NCBI RefSeq assembly: GCF_003719305.1
Contig: NZ_RARC01000029.1
Coordinates: 22,754-86,753, forward strand
From: Mycolicibacterium stellerae
GTDB lineage: Bacteria; Actinomycetota; Actinomycetes; Mycobacteriales; Mycobacteriaceae
Reading direction: 5' to 3'
DNA: 64,000 nt
Below the pieces are notes generated by a model that worked only from the letters and a program-made list of their open reading frames with translations, did not search any database and had not been told where the DNA came from. Shown one piece after another: positions 42,424 to 50,686 of this stretch. A program made the translations under genes and the position numbers. Every line of letters begins with the position of its first letter. Position 1 is the first letter of the stretch.

Positions 42424-42453
42424 AGAGGGCACCCCGCTTGGGGTGCCCTCTTG
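42424..42453 (+). terminator. Bidirectional-looking intrinsic terminator after lysR
   Basis: AAGAGGGCACCCC-GCTT-GGGGTGCCCTCTT is a perfect 13-bp stem with a 4-nt loop, preceded by AAAA and followed by CTTGTC. It serves lysR (plus) and may also end the minus-strand small secreted gene, whose stop lies 15 bp away. Confidence 0.85.
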
Positions 42454-42468
42454 TCAGCTTGCGACCGG

Positions 42469-42684
42469 TTACGGACTGCTCCGCACCGTCGTGTCAGGAC
42501 GCGACACGTTCGGCCTCTGCTGGATGTCGTTCAGCCAGTCGAGGTGGTCGACACCCTGCGACGGGCCGGTGAAGACCACGTCCACGGCGTTTCCCGGCAC
42601 GGTCGCCTGAGCCGGCGCGGCAAAGCCGAGCACGGCGGCAACCAAACCGCTCGCGAGGATTGTGGCAAACCCGAACTTCTTCAT
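42469..42684 (-). CDS. Short secreted protein
   Basis: This 71-residue protein has a clear signal peptide: MKKFGFATILASGLVAAVLGF then APAQA-TVPG (cleavage near residue 27). The mature peptide of about 44 residues has no Cys and carries VDVVFTGPSQGVDHLDW. AAGAAGG precedes ATG at 42684. The family is unknown to me. GTGGGG-GTCT-CCCAC (42755-42769) upstream may be a leader hairpin or operator. Confidence 0.7.
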   Translation of the reverse strand: MKKFGFATILASGLVAAVLGFAAPAQATVPGNAVDVVFTGPSQGVDHLDWLNDIQQRPNVSRPDTTVRSSP

Positions 42685-42930
42685 TTAGTGCCTTCTTCTT
42701 TCTTCTCTGTGGGGTTCGGGCCTTGTGGGCCCGGACTCCGCGTTACCGGCTTCCGTGGGGGTCTCCCACTCCGGTATGTCTTACAAAACGACGAGGTCAA
42801 GGGTTTAATTCCACTGGCGCCATTTGATCGACAGCCGGCACGAATCGGACTGGCTGCCGCGCCCAAAGAGGGCGGGCCGGATCTCACGCGAGCAGTCCGT
42901 GTGCGGTGAATCACAGCTAAACTCATCGCC
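42685..42930. other. Spacer between the secreted peptide and the lipase-like gene
   Basis: This 246-bp stretch must hold the promoter of the minus-strand peptide gene and of the plus-strand hydrolase. Apart from a short inverted repeat at 42755-42769, I see no recognisable operator or RNA gene. Confidence 0.5.
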
Positions 42931-43698
42931 ATGCCGTTCATCGATCATCCGAAGGGTAGGGCCTACTACCGACACTGGGCGGCGCAGGAACCGCGCGCCG
43001 TCGTCGTCTTCCTGCACGGCTTCGGTGAACACACCGGGCTCTACCACCGGTACGGCTTTGCGCTCAATGCCGCCGGTATCGACCTGTGGGCGGTCGACCA
43101 GTTCGGCCACGGACTCAGCCCAGGCGCACGCGGCGATTTCGGGTCCATCGCCGACAGCTCGGATCTCGCCGATACATTGACCGAGCTCGCGGAGCGCGAA
43201 CGTCCCGGGCTGCCGCTGATCGCTGCGGGCCATTCGTTCGGCGCGGTGGTGACCTTGACAAGGCTGCTCGATCAGCCAGACCGCTACCGCGCGGGTGTCA
43301 TCTCGGGGGCGCCATTGGTGCCGATTCCGGAGTTGCTAGACACGGACAGCTCGTTCGATCTGGATCCGCAGTGGCTCTCCCACGACCCGTTCTACCTGGA
43401 CTCGCTCGAAAACGATCCGTTGGCCTTCGTCGATGCCGACGGCGCGCCGTTGGCGCGGGCGCTCGACACCGCATGGGACCGGTTCGGCAAGGATCTTCCG
43501 GGGTTGACGGTGCCCACCCTTGCGGTGCACGGCGTCGGTGATCCGATCGCACCGGTCGGCCCTGTCGCTGCCTACGCCGAGCAGATAGAACCGCTGCAGC
43601 TCAAGGAGTTTCCCGGCGGGCACCACGACATCCTCAACGACACCATGCACCGCGAGGTGGCGGCCACGATCATCGAATTCATCGGCGAGAGAGCCTGA
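42931..43698 (+). CDS. Alpha/beta hydrolase, monoacylglycerol-lipase-like
   Basis: The protein has 255 residues: oxyanion HGFGEHTG near 30-37, nucleophile elbow AGHSFGAVV near 95-103 (Ser98), acid Asp in HGVGDPIAP near 196-204 and catalytic His in GGHHDILND near 229-237. The arrangement fits Serine aminopeptidase S33/monoglyceride lipase (Hydrolase_4) proteins. It acts on ester lipids, probably cytosolic because there is no signal peptide. It stands alone, convergent with the next hydrolase (6-bp gap). Confidence 0.82.
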   Translation: MPFIDHPKGRAYYRHWAAQEPRAVVVFLHGFGEHTGLYHRYGFALNAAGIDLWAVDQFGHGLSPGARGDFGSIADSSDLADTLTELAERERPGLPLIAAGHSFGAVVTLTRLLDQPDRYRAGVISGAPLVPIPELLDTDSSFDLDPQWLSHDPFYLDSLENDPLAFVDADGAPLARALDTAWDRFGKDLPGLTVPTLAVHGVGDPIAPVGPVAAYAEQIEPLQLKEFPGGHHDILNDTMHREVAATIIEFIGERA

Positions 43699-43704
43699 CG
43701 GAGC

Positions 43705-44556
43705 CTATCCCGCGAAGAAGTCCCCGAGCAGTCGCGCGACCCGATGCGGGACGCCGCGGTTGTCGGCCGCGGTGTGTCCGGTGCCCTTGAGCTCGACCCG
43801 TCCGGCATTCGGCAGGCGTCGAGCAAGCGCCTCCAGCCCGAGGCGAAGTGGATGCGCGCTCTTCTCACCGCCCAGCAGCAGCACCTCCGATCGCAGCTCG
43901 CCAATGCGTGGGTTCACCAGCGTGACGGACTCCCGTTGTAGGACTCCGTCCAGCCGCATCGTTGGTATGAGGCCGAGCAACGGGATGTCGCCAGACGGGT
44001 GTTGCTTCGCGTCCTTCTCGAGTGCGATGCGCAGCAGCGGGGTCAACACCCAGCGCGGCACGAGCATCAGGGGTGACCGATCGCCGGTGCCTTTGAGCAC
44101 TTCAACCATCCCGGCAGCGGGGCCCGAAGTCGCCATCGCATGTTCGAACCTCGGAAACCACTTCGCCGGGTCGGCTCCGTCGAGAGTCAACGGCGGCTCA
44201 TACAGTGCGAGCTTTTCGATGCCCGCGTACTGAATTGCGGTGTACAGCGCGATGATTGCGCCGGAGCTCAGCCCGAAGACACGACGTGCCTCGACCGTGC
44301 GCATCAACGCGTCGAGGTCCTCGGCCTCGCGGGCCAGCCCGTAACCCTCTCCGGCCGGCACCTCGGGCCTGCGGCCGCGCCGATCCGGGATATAGGCGGT
44401 GTAGCGGGAACCCAGCATGTCTGCGAGCCGCGCGAAGTTCTGCGCCGCCTGCATTCCGCCGTGGACAAGAACGACGGGGGTGGCCCCGTCGCCTATCACG
44501 CGATGAGTTACCACGGTTCCGTCCGCTGACACCACTGACCCGCTGCAATACTTCAC
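43705..44556 (-). CDS. Alpha/beta hydrolase downstream of hsaB
   Basis: The 283-residue protein has LVHGGMQAAQNFARL near 30-44 (oxyanion loop), GLSSGAIIAL near 94-103 as nucleophile elbow (GLSSG, Ser97) and a terminal His in KGTGHTAADN near 260-269. GTG at 44556 has GGAGGGAGC upstream. It lies 30 nt after hsaB on the same strand, the place held by nat (Rv3566c) in M. tuberculosis, and so is probably the last gene of the KstR-controlled hsa operon. The substrate is unknown; a steroid-derived ester or lactone is a guess. Confidence 0.8.
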   Translation of the reverse strand: MKYCSGSVVSADGTVVTHRVIGDGATPVVLVHGGMQAAQNFARLADMLGSRYTAYIPDRRGRRPEVPAGEGYGLAREAEDLDALMRTVEARRVFGLSSGAIIALYTAIQYAGIEKLALYEPPLTLDGADPAKWFPRFEHAMATSGPAAGMVEVLKGTGDRSPLMLVPRWVLTPLLRIALEKDAKQHPSGDIPLLGLIPTMRLDGVLQRESVTLVNPRIGELRSEVLLLGGEKSAHPLRLGLEALARRLPNAGRVELKGTGHTAADNRGVPHRVARLLGDFFAG

Positions 44557-44586
44557 GAAAGCTCCCTCCGCCGGGGTCTGGGTCGC

Positions 44587-45153
44587 CTAGAGCCAGGTGT
44601 CGTCGGTGGTGGCGGTGAGGAACGCCTCGAGATCGTCGCGCCAGTGCGCAGGCGTGTTCTTGTCCGGTTCGATTCCGGTGTACTGGCCGCGGTAAAACAG
44701 CAGCGGCCGCGGCTTCTTGTGCGGCACATCGGTCAGCGAGTGCACAGCGCCGAAGACGACGAGGTGGTCGCCGCCGTCGTGCACCAAGTGCACCGTGCAG
44801 TCGATGTGCGCGAGCGTGCCCTTGATCACCGGAGAGCCCAGATTAGATGGGCCCCAGTCGATCCCGGCGAACTTGTCGGGTTCCTTGGAACCGAACCGCG
44901 CGGATACGTCCTTCTGGTTCTCATGCAGCACGTTGACGCAGAACTTGCCAGACGCCTCGATGGCCTTCCAGGAGCGGGATACCTTGGTCGGGCAAAACAG
45001 GACCAGCGGCGGTTCAAGGGACAGCGCGGCGAACGACTGGCAGGCGAAGCCGATCGGCGCGCCGTCGTGCATCGTGGTGATCACCGTGATGCCGGTGCAG
45101 AACTGCCCGAGCACATTTCGAAATGTGCGAGGGTCCATCGGCTCGGCGGACAC
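44587..45153 (-). CDS. hsaB: HsaB, flavin reductase of 3-HSA hydroxylase
   Basis: The 188-residue flavin reductase of the HpaC-like split-barrel family (FCTGITVITT near 18-27, GFACQSFAALSLEPPLVLFCP near 33-53, GDHLVVFGAVHSL near 126-138) supplies reduced flavin to the oxygenase HsaA. GTG at 45153 aligns with the M. tuberculosis N-terminus; ATG at 45138 is an alternative. It is 8 nt downstream of hsaC. It matches Rv3567c. Confidence 0.92.
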   Translation of the reverse strand: MSAEPMDPRTFRNVLGQFCTGITVITTMHDGAPIGFACQSFAALSLEPPLVLFCPTKVSRSWKAIEASGKFCVNVLHENQKDVSARFGSKEPDKFAGIDWGPSNLGSPVIKGTLAHIDCTVHLVHDGGDHLVVFGAVHSLTDVPHKKPRPLLFYRGQYTGIEPDKNTPAHWRDDLEAFLTATTDDTWL

Positions 45154-45161
45154 TGCTCCTA

Positions 45162-46061
45162 CTACTTGAAGCCGATGCTGAAGTCATGCCCCCACAGGCT
45201 GACCGCGGTGCTCTCCCGCGCCACCCAGTCGTCGTCCTCGACTTGCAATCCCTCGCAGCCGAATTCGATGTCGAACCCGCTGGGCGTCTTCATGTAGAAA
45301 GACAACATCTTGTCGTTCACGTGCCTGCCCAGCGTCGCCGACATCGGCACTTTGCGGCGCAGCGCACGGTCGAGACAGAGCCCGACGTCATCGGCTTCGC
45401 CCACTTCGACCATCAGGTGCACGATGCCGCTCGGCGTCTCCCCCGGCATGAAGGCCAGGCTGTGGTGACGCGGGTTGACGCCGAAGAATCGCAACCAAGC
45501 GGGCGGGCCGTCGGCGGGCCTGCCGACGAGCTGCGGTGGCAGCCGCATCGAGTCACGCAGGTAGAAGCCGAGTACGTCACGGTAGAAGTGCAGCGACTCG
45601 GCATCGTCGCGCGTGGTCAGCACGACGTGGCCGAGGCCCTGCTGCTCGGTGACGAACTTGTGGCCGTAAGGGCTGACGACGCGGCGGTGCTCCAACGCGA
45701 CTCCGTGAAAGACCTCGAGGGTGTTGCCCGAGGGGTCCTCGAACGTGATCATCCCGTCGACGCGACGGTCGGCGAGCTCTGCTGTCGACGCCTCCTTGTA
45801 CGGCGTTCCCTCGACGTCGAGACGGTTGCGGATCTCCTGCAGCGCGGCGGCATTGGCCGTCTCCCAGCCGGATTGAAGCAGCCGGTCGTTCTCGCCGGGG
45901 ATGATCACCAGGCGGGCCGGGAACTCGTCCATCCGAAGGTAGAGCGCACCTTCCGTCGCGCCGGAGCCCTCGACCATGCCGAGCACCTTCAGGCCGTACT
46001 CGCGCCACGCCGCGACATCGGTGGCCTCGATGCGCAGGTAGCCCAGAGATTTGATGCTCAT
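45162..46061 (-). CDS. hsaC: HsaC, iron-dependent extradiol dioxygenase
   Basis: The 299-residue two-domain vicinal oxygen chelate enzyme cleaves the A-ring catechol 3,4-DHSA to 4,9-DSHA. The Fe(II) ligands are the His in LGHVVLTTRD near 145, the first or second His of RHHSLAFMP near 215, and the Glu in GFDIEFG near 266. Start ATG overlaps hsaD's stop by ATGA. It matches Rv3568c. Confidence 0.94.
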   Translation of the reverse strand: MSIKSLGYLRIEATDVAAWREYGLKVLGMVEGSGATEGALYLRMDEFPARLVIIPGENDRLLQSGWETANAAALQEIRNRLDVEGTPYKEASTAELADRRVDGMITFEDPSGNTLEVFHGVALEHRRVVSPYGHKFVTEQQGLGHVVLTTRDDAESLHFYRDVLGFYLRDSMRLPPQLVGRPADGPPAWLRFFGVNPRHHSLAFMPGETPSGIVHLMVEVGEADDVGLCLDRALRRKVPMSATLGRHVNDKMLSFYMKTPSGFDIEFGCEGLQVEDDDWVARESTAVSLWGHDFSIGFK

Positions 46062-46948
46062 GACCCACCTCCAAGAAAATCAACAGTGAGCTTGTTGAAC
46101 TCGTCGAACTTCTCCAGCTGTGCCCAATGTCCGCACTGCCCGAACACATGCAACTGCACACGCGGAATCTGCTTGACCGCGACGAGCGCGCCGTCGAGCG
46201 GATTGACGCGGTCCTCGCGGCCCCAGATCAACAGGACCGGCTGACGCAGCTTGTAGACCTCGCGCCACATCATGCCGAGCTCGAAGTCGGGCCCCGCGAA
46301 CGACTTTCCCATGGCTTTCGTCGCGGCAAGCGACTCGGGCTGGCTGGCGATCGCGAACCGCTCGTCGACCAGTTCCGGCGTGATGAGGTTCTGATCGAAC
46401 ACCATGATGCGCAGGAACTTCTCGATGTTCTCGCGGGTCGGCTCTCCGGCGAATTTCCCGAGCAGCTTCACGCCCTCGGTGGGATCGGGGGCGAACAGGT
46501 TGACCGAAAGGCCGCCAGGGCCCATCAGCACCAGCCTGCCCGCCCGCTTCGGGTTGTCGAGTGCGAACCGTACCGCGGTGCCTCCGCCGAGCGAATTACC
46601 AACCAGCGCAGCACGTTCGATATTGAGGTGATCGAACAGGTTGAGCAACGCCGTGGCACTGTAGCGGTTGTACTGCTCGTGTTCGGTGTGCTTGTCGGAA
46701 TGCCCGTATCCCGGTTGGTCGACGGCGAGCACGTGGAAGTGTCGCGCCAGCACCGGAATGTTCTTGGAGAAGTTCGACCAGCTTGACGCACCTGGGCCGC
46801 CGCCGTGCAACAGCACGATCGTCTGCTCGTTGCCGATGCCGGCTTCGTGATAGTGCAGCCGCATGTCCTCGCGGACCTGCGCGTACCGCGAGGTCGACTC
46901 GAACGTGAGCTCTTGCTGTTGAGCGGCTTCGGCGGCGAACGACGTCAT
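46058..46948 (-). CDS. hsaD: HsaD, meta-cleavage product hydrolase
   Basis: The 296-residue C-C bond hydrolase of the alpha/beta fold cuts 4,9-DSHA to DOHNAA and a hexadienoate. The triad is visible: Ser119 in VGNSLGGG, Asp in IWGREDRVNPLDG near 245 and His in CGHWAQLEK near 273. LLHGGGPGASSW near 46-57 is the oxyanion strand. ATG at 46948 shares a base with the hsaA TGA. It matches Rv3569c. Confidence 0.94.
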   Translation of the reverse strand: MTSFAAEAAQQQELTFESTSRYAQVREDMRLHYHEAGIGNEQTIVLLHGGGPGASSWSNFSKNIPVLARHFHVLAVDQPGYGHSDKHTEHEQYNRYSATALLNLFDHLNIERAALVGNSLGGGTAVRFALDNPKRAGRLVLMGPGGLSVNLFAPDPTEGVKLLGKFAGEPTRENIEKFLRIMVFDQNLITPELVDERFAIASQPESLAATKAMGKSFAGPDFELGMMWREVYKLRQPVLLIWGREDRVNPLDGALVAVKQIPRVQLHVFGQCGHWAQLEKFDEFNKLTVDFLGGGS

Positions 46949-48132
46949 CAGACCATCGTGTCCTGGGGCGGCAGCCCGAACTCGTTGTTCCCGAAGATCA
47001 GGTAGGCGCGTTCCGGATCGTTGGCCGCGTGCACGCGGCCTGCGTGCGCGTCCCGCCAGAACCGTTGCACAGGAGCGTCGTTGTTCAACGCGGTCGCACC
47101 CGACGCCTCGAACAGCCGGTCGATGGAGGCGATGGCGCGTCCGGTGGCGCGCACCTGGTCGCGGCGGGCCCGGGCGCGCAGCTCGAACGGAATCTCCTTG
47201 CCGTCCTTCAGCAGCGCGTACTCGTCGCCGACGTTGCCGATCAGCTGCCGCCACGCGGCGTCGATGTCGCTTGCCGCCTCGGCGATGCGCACCTTCGCGA
47301 ACGGGTCGTCCTTGGCCTTCTCACCTGCGAACGCGGCGCGCACCCGCTTGCCCTGATGCTCGACGTGGGCATCGTAGGCGCCGTACGCCATGCCGACGAT
47401 CGGCGCCGAAATCGTGGTGGGATGCACAGTCCCCCAAGGCATCTTGTAGACCGGAGCGGTGTTGGTCTTCAGGCCGCCCGCCGTGCGGTCGTTCATCGAC
47501 TTGTACGAGAGGAACCGGTGCGTTGGCACGAAGACGTCCTTGACCACCAGCGTGTTGCTGCCGGTGCCCTTCAAGCCGACCACGTGCCACACGTCGTCGA
47601 TGCGGTACTCGGTGCGCGGGATCAGGAAGCTGCCGAAGTCGACCGGCTTGCCGTCCTTGATCACTGGGCCGCCGACGAACGTCCACGTCGCATGGTCGCA
47701 ACCCGAAGACCAGTTCCACGAGCCGCTGACCAGGTAGCCGCCGTCGACCACGTGGCCCGCGCCCATCGGTGCGTACGACGAGGAGACGCGCACGGTCGGG
47801 TCCTCGCCCCACACCTCTTCTTGCGCCTGCTGATCGAACAGGGCGAGGTGCCAGTTGTGCACGCCGACGATCGAGCTGACCCAGCCGGTCGAGCCGCACG
47901 CCGTTGCGATGCGACGCACCGCTTCGTAGAACGCCGTCGGATCACACTGCAGGCCACCCCACTGCTCGGGCTGGAGCAGCTTGAAGAAGCCGACCTCGTC
48001 GAGTTCGGCGACCGTCTCGTCGGGCAGCCGCCGCAGATCCTCGGTCGCCTGCGCCCGCTTGGCGATCAGCGGCAGCAGATCGTCGATGCCGGCTAGGACC
48101 GACTGCACGTCACGCTGTTCAATGGACGTCAC
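46948..48132 (-). CDS. hsaA: HsaA, flavin-dependent 3-HSA monooxygenase oxygenase subunit
   Basis: The 394-residue group D flavin monooxygenase (acyl-CoA-dehydrogenase fold) hydroxylates 3-HSA at C4 with FADH2/FMNH2 from HsaB. Blocks: ACGSTGWVSSIVGVHNWHLA near 84-103, GSWNWSSGCDHATW near 139-152, FRDAHAGRVHAAND-like FWRDAHAGRVH near 359. GTG at 48132 follows GGGAGG. It is first in the leftward hsaADCB operon, 95 bp from the nearest KstR box centre in the region shared with kshB. It matches Rv3570c. Confidence 0.94.
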   Translation of the reverse strand: MTSIEQRDVQSVLAGIDDLLPLIAKRAQATEDLRRLPDETVAELDEVGFFKLLQPEQWGGLQCDPTAFYEAVRRIATACGSTGWVSSIVGVHNWHLALFDQQAQEEVWGEDPTVRVSSSYAPMGAGHVVDGGYLVSGSWNWSSGCDHATWTFVGGPVIKDGKPVDFGSFLIPRTEYRIDDVWHVVGLKGTGSNTLVVKDVFVPTHRFLSYKSMNDRTAGGLKTNTAPVYKMPWGTVHPTTISAPIVGMAYGAYDAHVEHQGKRVRAAFAGEKAKDDPFAKVRIAEAASDIDAAWRQLIGNVGDEYALLKDGKEIPFELRARARRDQVRATGRAIASIDRLFEASGATALNNDAPVQRFWRDAHAGRVHAANDPERAYLIFGNNEFGLPPQDTMV

Positions 48133-48226
48133 TGATTTGCCTCCCGAGAGAACGGACCTGGCGATGAGCGCTTGTGCGAAGTGGGGACCCCACCCGAAGG
48201 GTAGGGAACAAATCGCTAGACAAGAT

Positions 48227-48240
48227 TAGAACACGTTACG
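48227..48240. promoter_or_regulatory. KstR box proximal to hsaA
   Basis: TAGAACACGTTACG keeps the AACnnGTT core of the KstR motif TnnAACnnGTTnnA, with the last position G instead of A. It is the hsa-side member of two boxes between the divergent genes. Confidence 0.75.
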
Positions 48241-48294
48241 ATTTGTGTCGAGCAGCGCATTGCTGCGGCAGCTGGACCTGCACACATGCATTTC

Positions 48295-48308
48295 TGTAAC
48301 ATGTTCTA
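48295..48308. promoter_or_regulatory. KstR box proximal to kshB
   Basis: TGTAACATGTTCTA matches TnnAACnnGTTnnA exactly and is centred 44 bp upstream of the kshB start. KstR is displaced by a cholestenoyl-CoA inducer. Confidence 0.88.
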
Positions 48309-48345
48309 GTTATGGGCCCCTTGGCTGGAGAGGAAGGGCAACCGC

Positions 48346-49413
48346 GTGACGGACGAGCCGCTCGGTAGCCACGTGCTGGAACTGCAGGTGGCCGAAGTCG
48401 TCGTCGAGACCGACGACGCGCGCTCGCTGGTGTTCAAGGTTCCTGACGGTCCCAAGGACCCTGAGATCCCCGCCGACCGGCTGCGCTATGCGCCTGGGCA
48501 GTTCCTCACGTTGCGGGTGCCGAGCGACCGCACCGGATCGGTGGCGCGCTGCTATTCGCTGTGCAGCTCGCCGTACACCGGCGATCCGATGACCGTCACC
48601 GTCAAGCGCACCGACGGTGGCTACGCGTCGCACTGGCTGTGCGACAACGCCCACCCCGGCATGCGCATCCACGTCCTTGCCCCGTCGGGCACCTTCGTCC
48701 CCAGGACGCTGGACACCGACTTCCTGCTGCTGGCAGCCGGCAGCGGCATCACGCCGATGATGGCGATCTGCAAGTCGGCGCTCGCCGAAGGCAGCGGCCG
48801 CGTCGTGCTGATCTATGCCAACCGCGACGAGAACTCCGTCATCTTCGGCGCCGCCCTGCGGGAGCTGGCCGCCAAGTACCCCGACCGGCTGACGGTCGTG
48901 CACTGGCTGGAATCCGTGCAGGGCCTGCCGAGTGCGGCCGCGCTTTCCGCGCTCGCGGCGCCCTACACCGGCCACGACACCTACATCTGCGGGCCGGGGC
49001 CGTTCATGGCGGCCGCGGAGGAGGCGATGAAGAGCGCGGGCGCCGCCGCCGACCGGATCCACATCGAGGTGTTCAAATCGCTCGAGTCGGACCCGTTCGC
49101 CAAAGTGGTGATTGCGGAAGACGACAGCGACGAGGGGCCAGCCACCGCCGTCGTCACACTCGACGGGGTGACGCACGAGGTTCGGTGGCCGCGCAACGCG
49201 AAGCTTCTCGACGTGCTTCTCGACAAGGGCCTCGATGCCCCGTTCTCCTGCCGCGAGGGCCACTGCGGGGCCTGCGCGGTGCTGAAAAAGAGCGGTGACG
49301 TCGAGATGGACGTCAACGACGTGCTCGAGCAGCAGGATCTCGACGAGGGGCTGATCCTCGGTTGCCAGGCACGGCCGCGATCGGATTCGGTGGAAGTCAC
49401 CTACGACGAATAA
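48346..49413 (+). CDS. kshB: KshB, reductase of 3-ketosteroid 9-alpha-hydroxylase
   Basis: The 355-residue reductase has an FAD-binding domain (VARCYSLCSSP near 65-75), an NAD domain (LLAAGSGITPMMAIC near 126-140, YICGPGPFMAAAEEAM near 213-228) and a C-terminal plant-type [2Fe-2S] domain (CREGHCGACAVL with a distal Cys in LGCQARP, near 301-345). It passes electrons from NADH to the Rieske oxygenase KshA, encoded elsewhere. GTG 48346 follows AGGAAGGG. It matches Rv3571. Confidence 0.93.
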   Translation: MTDEPLGSHVLELQVAEVVVETDDARSLVFKVPDGPKDPEIPADRLRYAPGQFLTLRVPSDRTGSVARCYSLCSSPYTGDPMTVTVKRTDGGYASHWLCDNAHPGMRIHVLAPSGTFVPRTLDTDFLLLAAGSGITPMMAICKSALAEGSGRVVLIYANRDENSVIFGAALRELAAKYPDRLTVVHWLESVQGLPSAAALSALAAPYTGHDTYICGPGPFMAAAEEAMKSAGAAADRIHIEVFKSLESDPFAKVVIAEDDSDEGPATAVVTLDGVTHEVRWPRNAKLLDVLLDKGLDAPFSCREGHCGACAVLKKSGDVEMDVNDVLEQQDLDEGLILGCQARPRSDSVEVTYDE

Positions 49414-49453
49414 GCGTCGGGCTAACATTCGCCGCACGCAGACGGGAGCACAC

Positions 49454-50032
49454 ATGAAGCGGCTTGCAGCAGCAAGCGCGGCGACACTGCTGATGGCGGT
49501 GCTCACACATCCCGCCTCGGCAACGGCCGCGTCCAACACCGCGACCACATCGATCCCCGTCGACCCGGCGACCCAGATCGAGATGCACGTCACCGCCAAT
49601 TGCGATGCGGCGCAAGCGCGATGCTTCTTCAACACCACCGCCAACCTGTTGACACCCGACGGCCCGACCGGATTTCCCGGCGACACCTGGGCGCGACAGA
49701 CGATCACGCTTCGCAGCTCGGACCGCCAGGTGTGGCAGGAAGCCTCCTACAGCGCCCCCTCGGGCAATCCGCGAGAGGTCAAGGGCGCCAACCACGACAA
49801 CGTGCTGTCGAAGATGTACAAGGCGGTCACCAACGCCGAAATCTCGGTGACCTATTTCGGCGGCGGACCGATCGAGCGATTCCAGGCCGACGGCGACTCG
49901 GTGCCGACCGACTGGATCACCGGGAAGCCGAACACGACGGCCCCGTTCTTCGCGTGCTCGCAGATCCAGGTGGTCTACGGCGGGGTGAACCTGACCACGC
50001 CGACCGCCTGCGCGCAGACCACGTTCAGCTAG
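49454..50032 (+). CDS. Secreted protein, Rv3572-type
   Basis: The 192-residue exported protein has a signal peptide MKRLAAASAATLLMAVLTHPASATA with cleavage near 24-26. The mature part is strand-rich with four Cys (TANCDAA, ARCFFN, FACSQI, TACAQT). It sits between kshB and the fadE34 region as Rv3572 does. Function unknown. It is 40 nt after kshB and could be on its transcript. Its end overlaps the convergent TetR gene by 8 bp. Confidence 0.78.
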   Translation: MKRLAAASAATLLMAVLTHPASATAASNTATTSIPVDPATQIEMHVTANCDAAQARCFFNTTANLLTPDGPTGFPGDTWARQTITLRSSDRQVWQEASYSAPSGNPREVKGANHDNVLSKMYKAVTNAEISVTYFGGGPIERFQADGDSVPTDWITGKPNTTAPFFACSQIQVVYGGVNLTTPTACAQTTFS

Positions 50033-50630
50033 TGCTGCCTGCAGGCGGCACCCACCTGCGGACCGCCGCACGAGCGCGCTCGAACACCGCCGAGTCTCCT
50101 TGCAGTATGAAGGTCACACTGGCAGACACCAGGACCGCGTTGAGCTCGAAGGCGAGCTGGGCCGGGTCGTCGTCCGGCTCGAGTTCGCCGACGTCCATCG
50201 CTTTGCGGGCAAGGCGGGCCAGAAGTTCGATCCAGTCCCGCTGCTGCGCGGCGACCGCATCGCGCGCCGCGCCTGCCCGCGTGCCGACGTCGGCGGCCGC
50301 CACCGTGAAGAAGCATCCGCCGGGGAACACCCGCCGCTCGATGTGAGACAGATACGCGTCGCAGGCCGCGTGCAGGCGCCGGATGCCCTGCGGCGACTCG
50401 AGCGCGGGCACGAACACCTCCGCGACGAACGTCTCCCGCGCTGAGGCGATGGTCGCCAACTGCAGATCCTCTTTCGAGCCGAAGTGTGCATAAAGACCGC
50501 TCTTGCTCATCCCGATCGCTGTCGCGAGCCCGCCGATGGTGAGGCCGTCCAGCCCGTCGACCGTTGCAAGGCGCGCGGCCCGCTCGAGGATTGCCGCCTT
50601 CGTACGCTGCCCCTTCGGCCGCGGCTTCAC
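50025..50630 (-). CDS. TetR family regulator
   Basis: The 201-residue regulator has an N-terminal helix-turn-helix (GLTIGGLATAIGMSKSGLYAHFGSKEDL, abbreviated, near 28-55) and a ligand domain with YLSHIERRVFPGGCFFTVAAADVG near 103-126, typical of the TetR_C branch that carries GGCxF. GTG 50630 is the first plausible start; the open frame further up lies inside fadE34. It is not present between Rv3572 and fadE34 in M. tuberculosis, so it is an accessory insertion. Lying 56 bp downstream of fadE34 on the same strand, it may share its transcript. Confidence 0.82.
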   Translation of the reverse strand: MKPRPKGQRTKAAILERAARLATVDGLDGLTIGGLATAIGMSKSGLYAHFGSKEDLQLATIASARETFVAEVFVPALESPQGIRRLHAACDAYLSHIERRVFPGGCFFTVAAADVGTRAGAARDAVAAQQRDWIELLARLARKAMDVGELEPDDDPAQLAFELNAVLVSASVTFILQGDSAVFERARAAVRRWVPPAGSTS

Positions 50631-50686
50631 GCTGACGAGCGTAAAGGCACGACCGTGCTTTTCGCCGCAGCGACGGGCCGGGGGGT

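Noticed and set aside
48310..49707. 465-residue antisense frame over kshB
   Set aside because: It would cross the KstR box and overlap the recognised reductase; no family resemblance.
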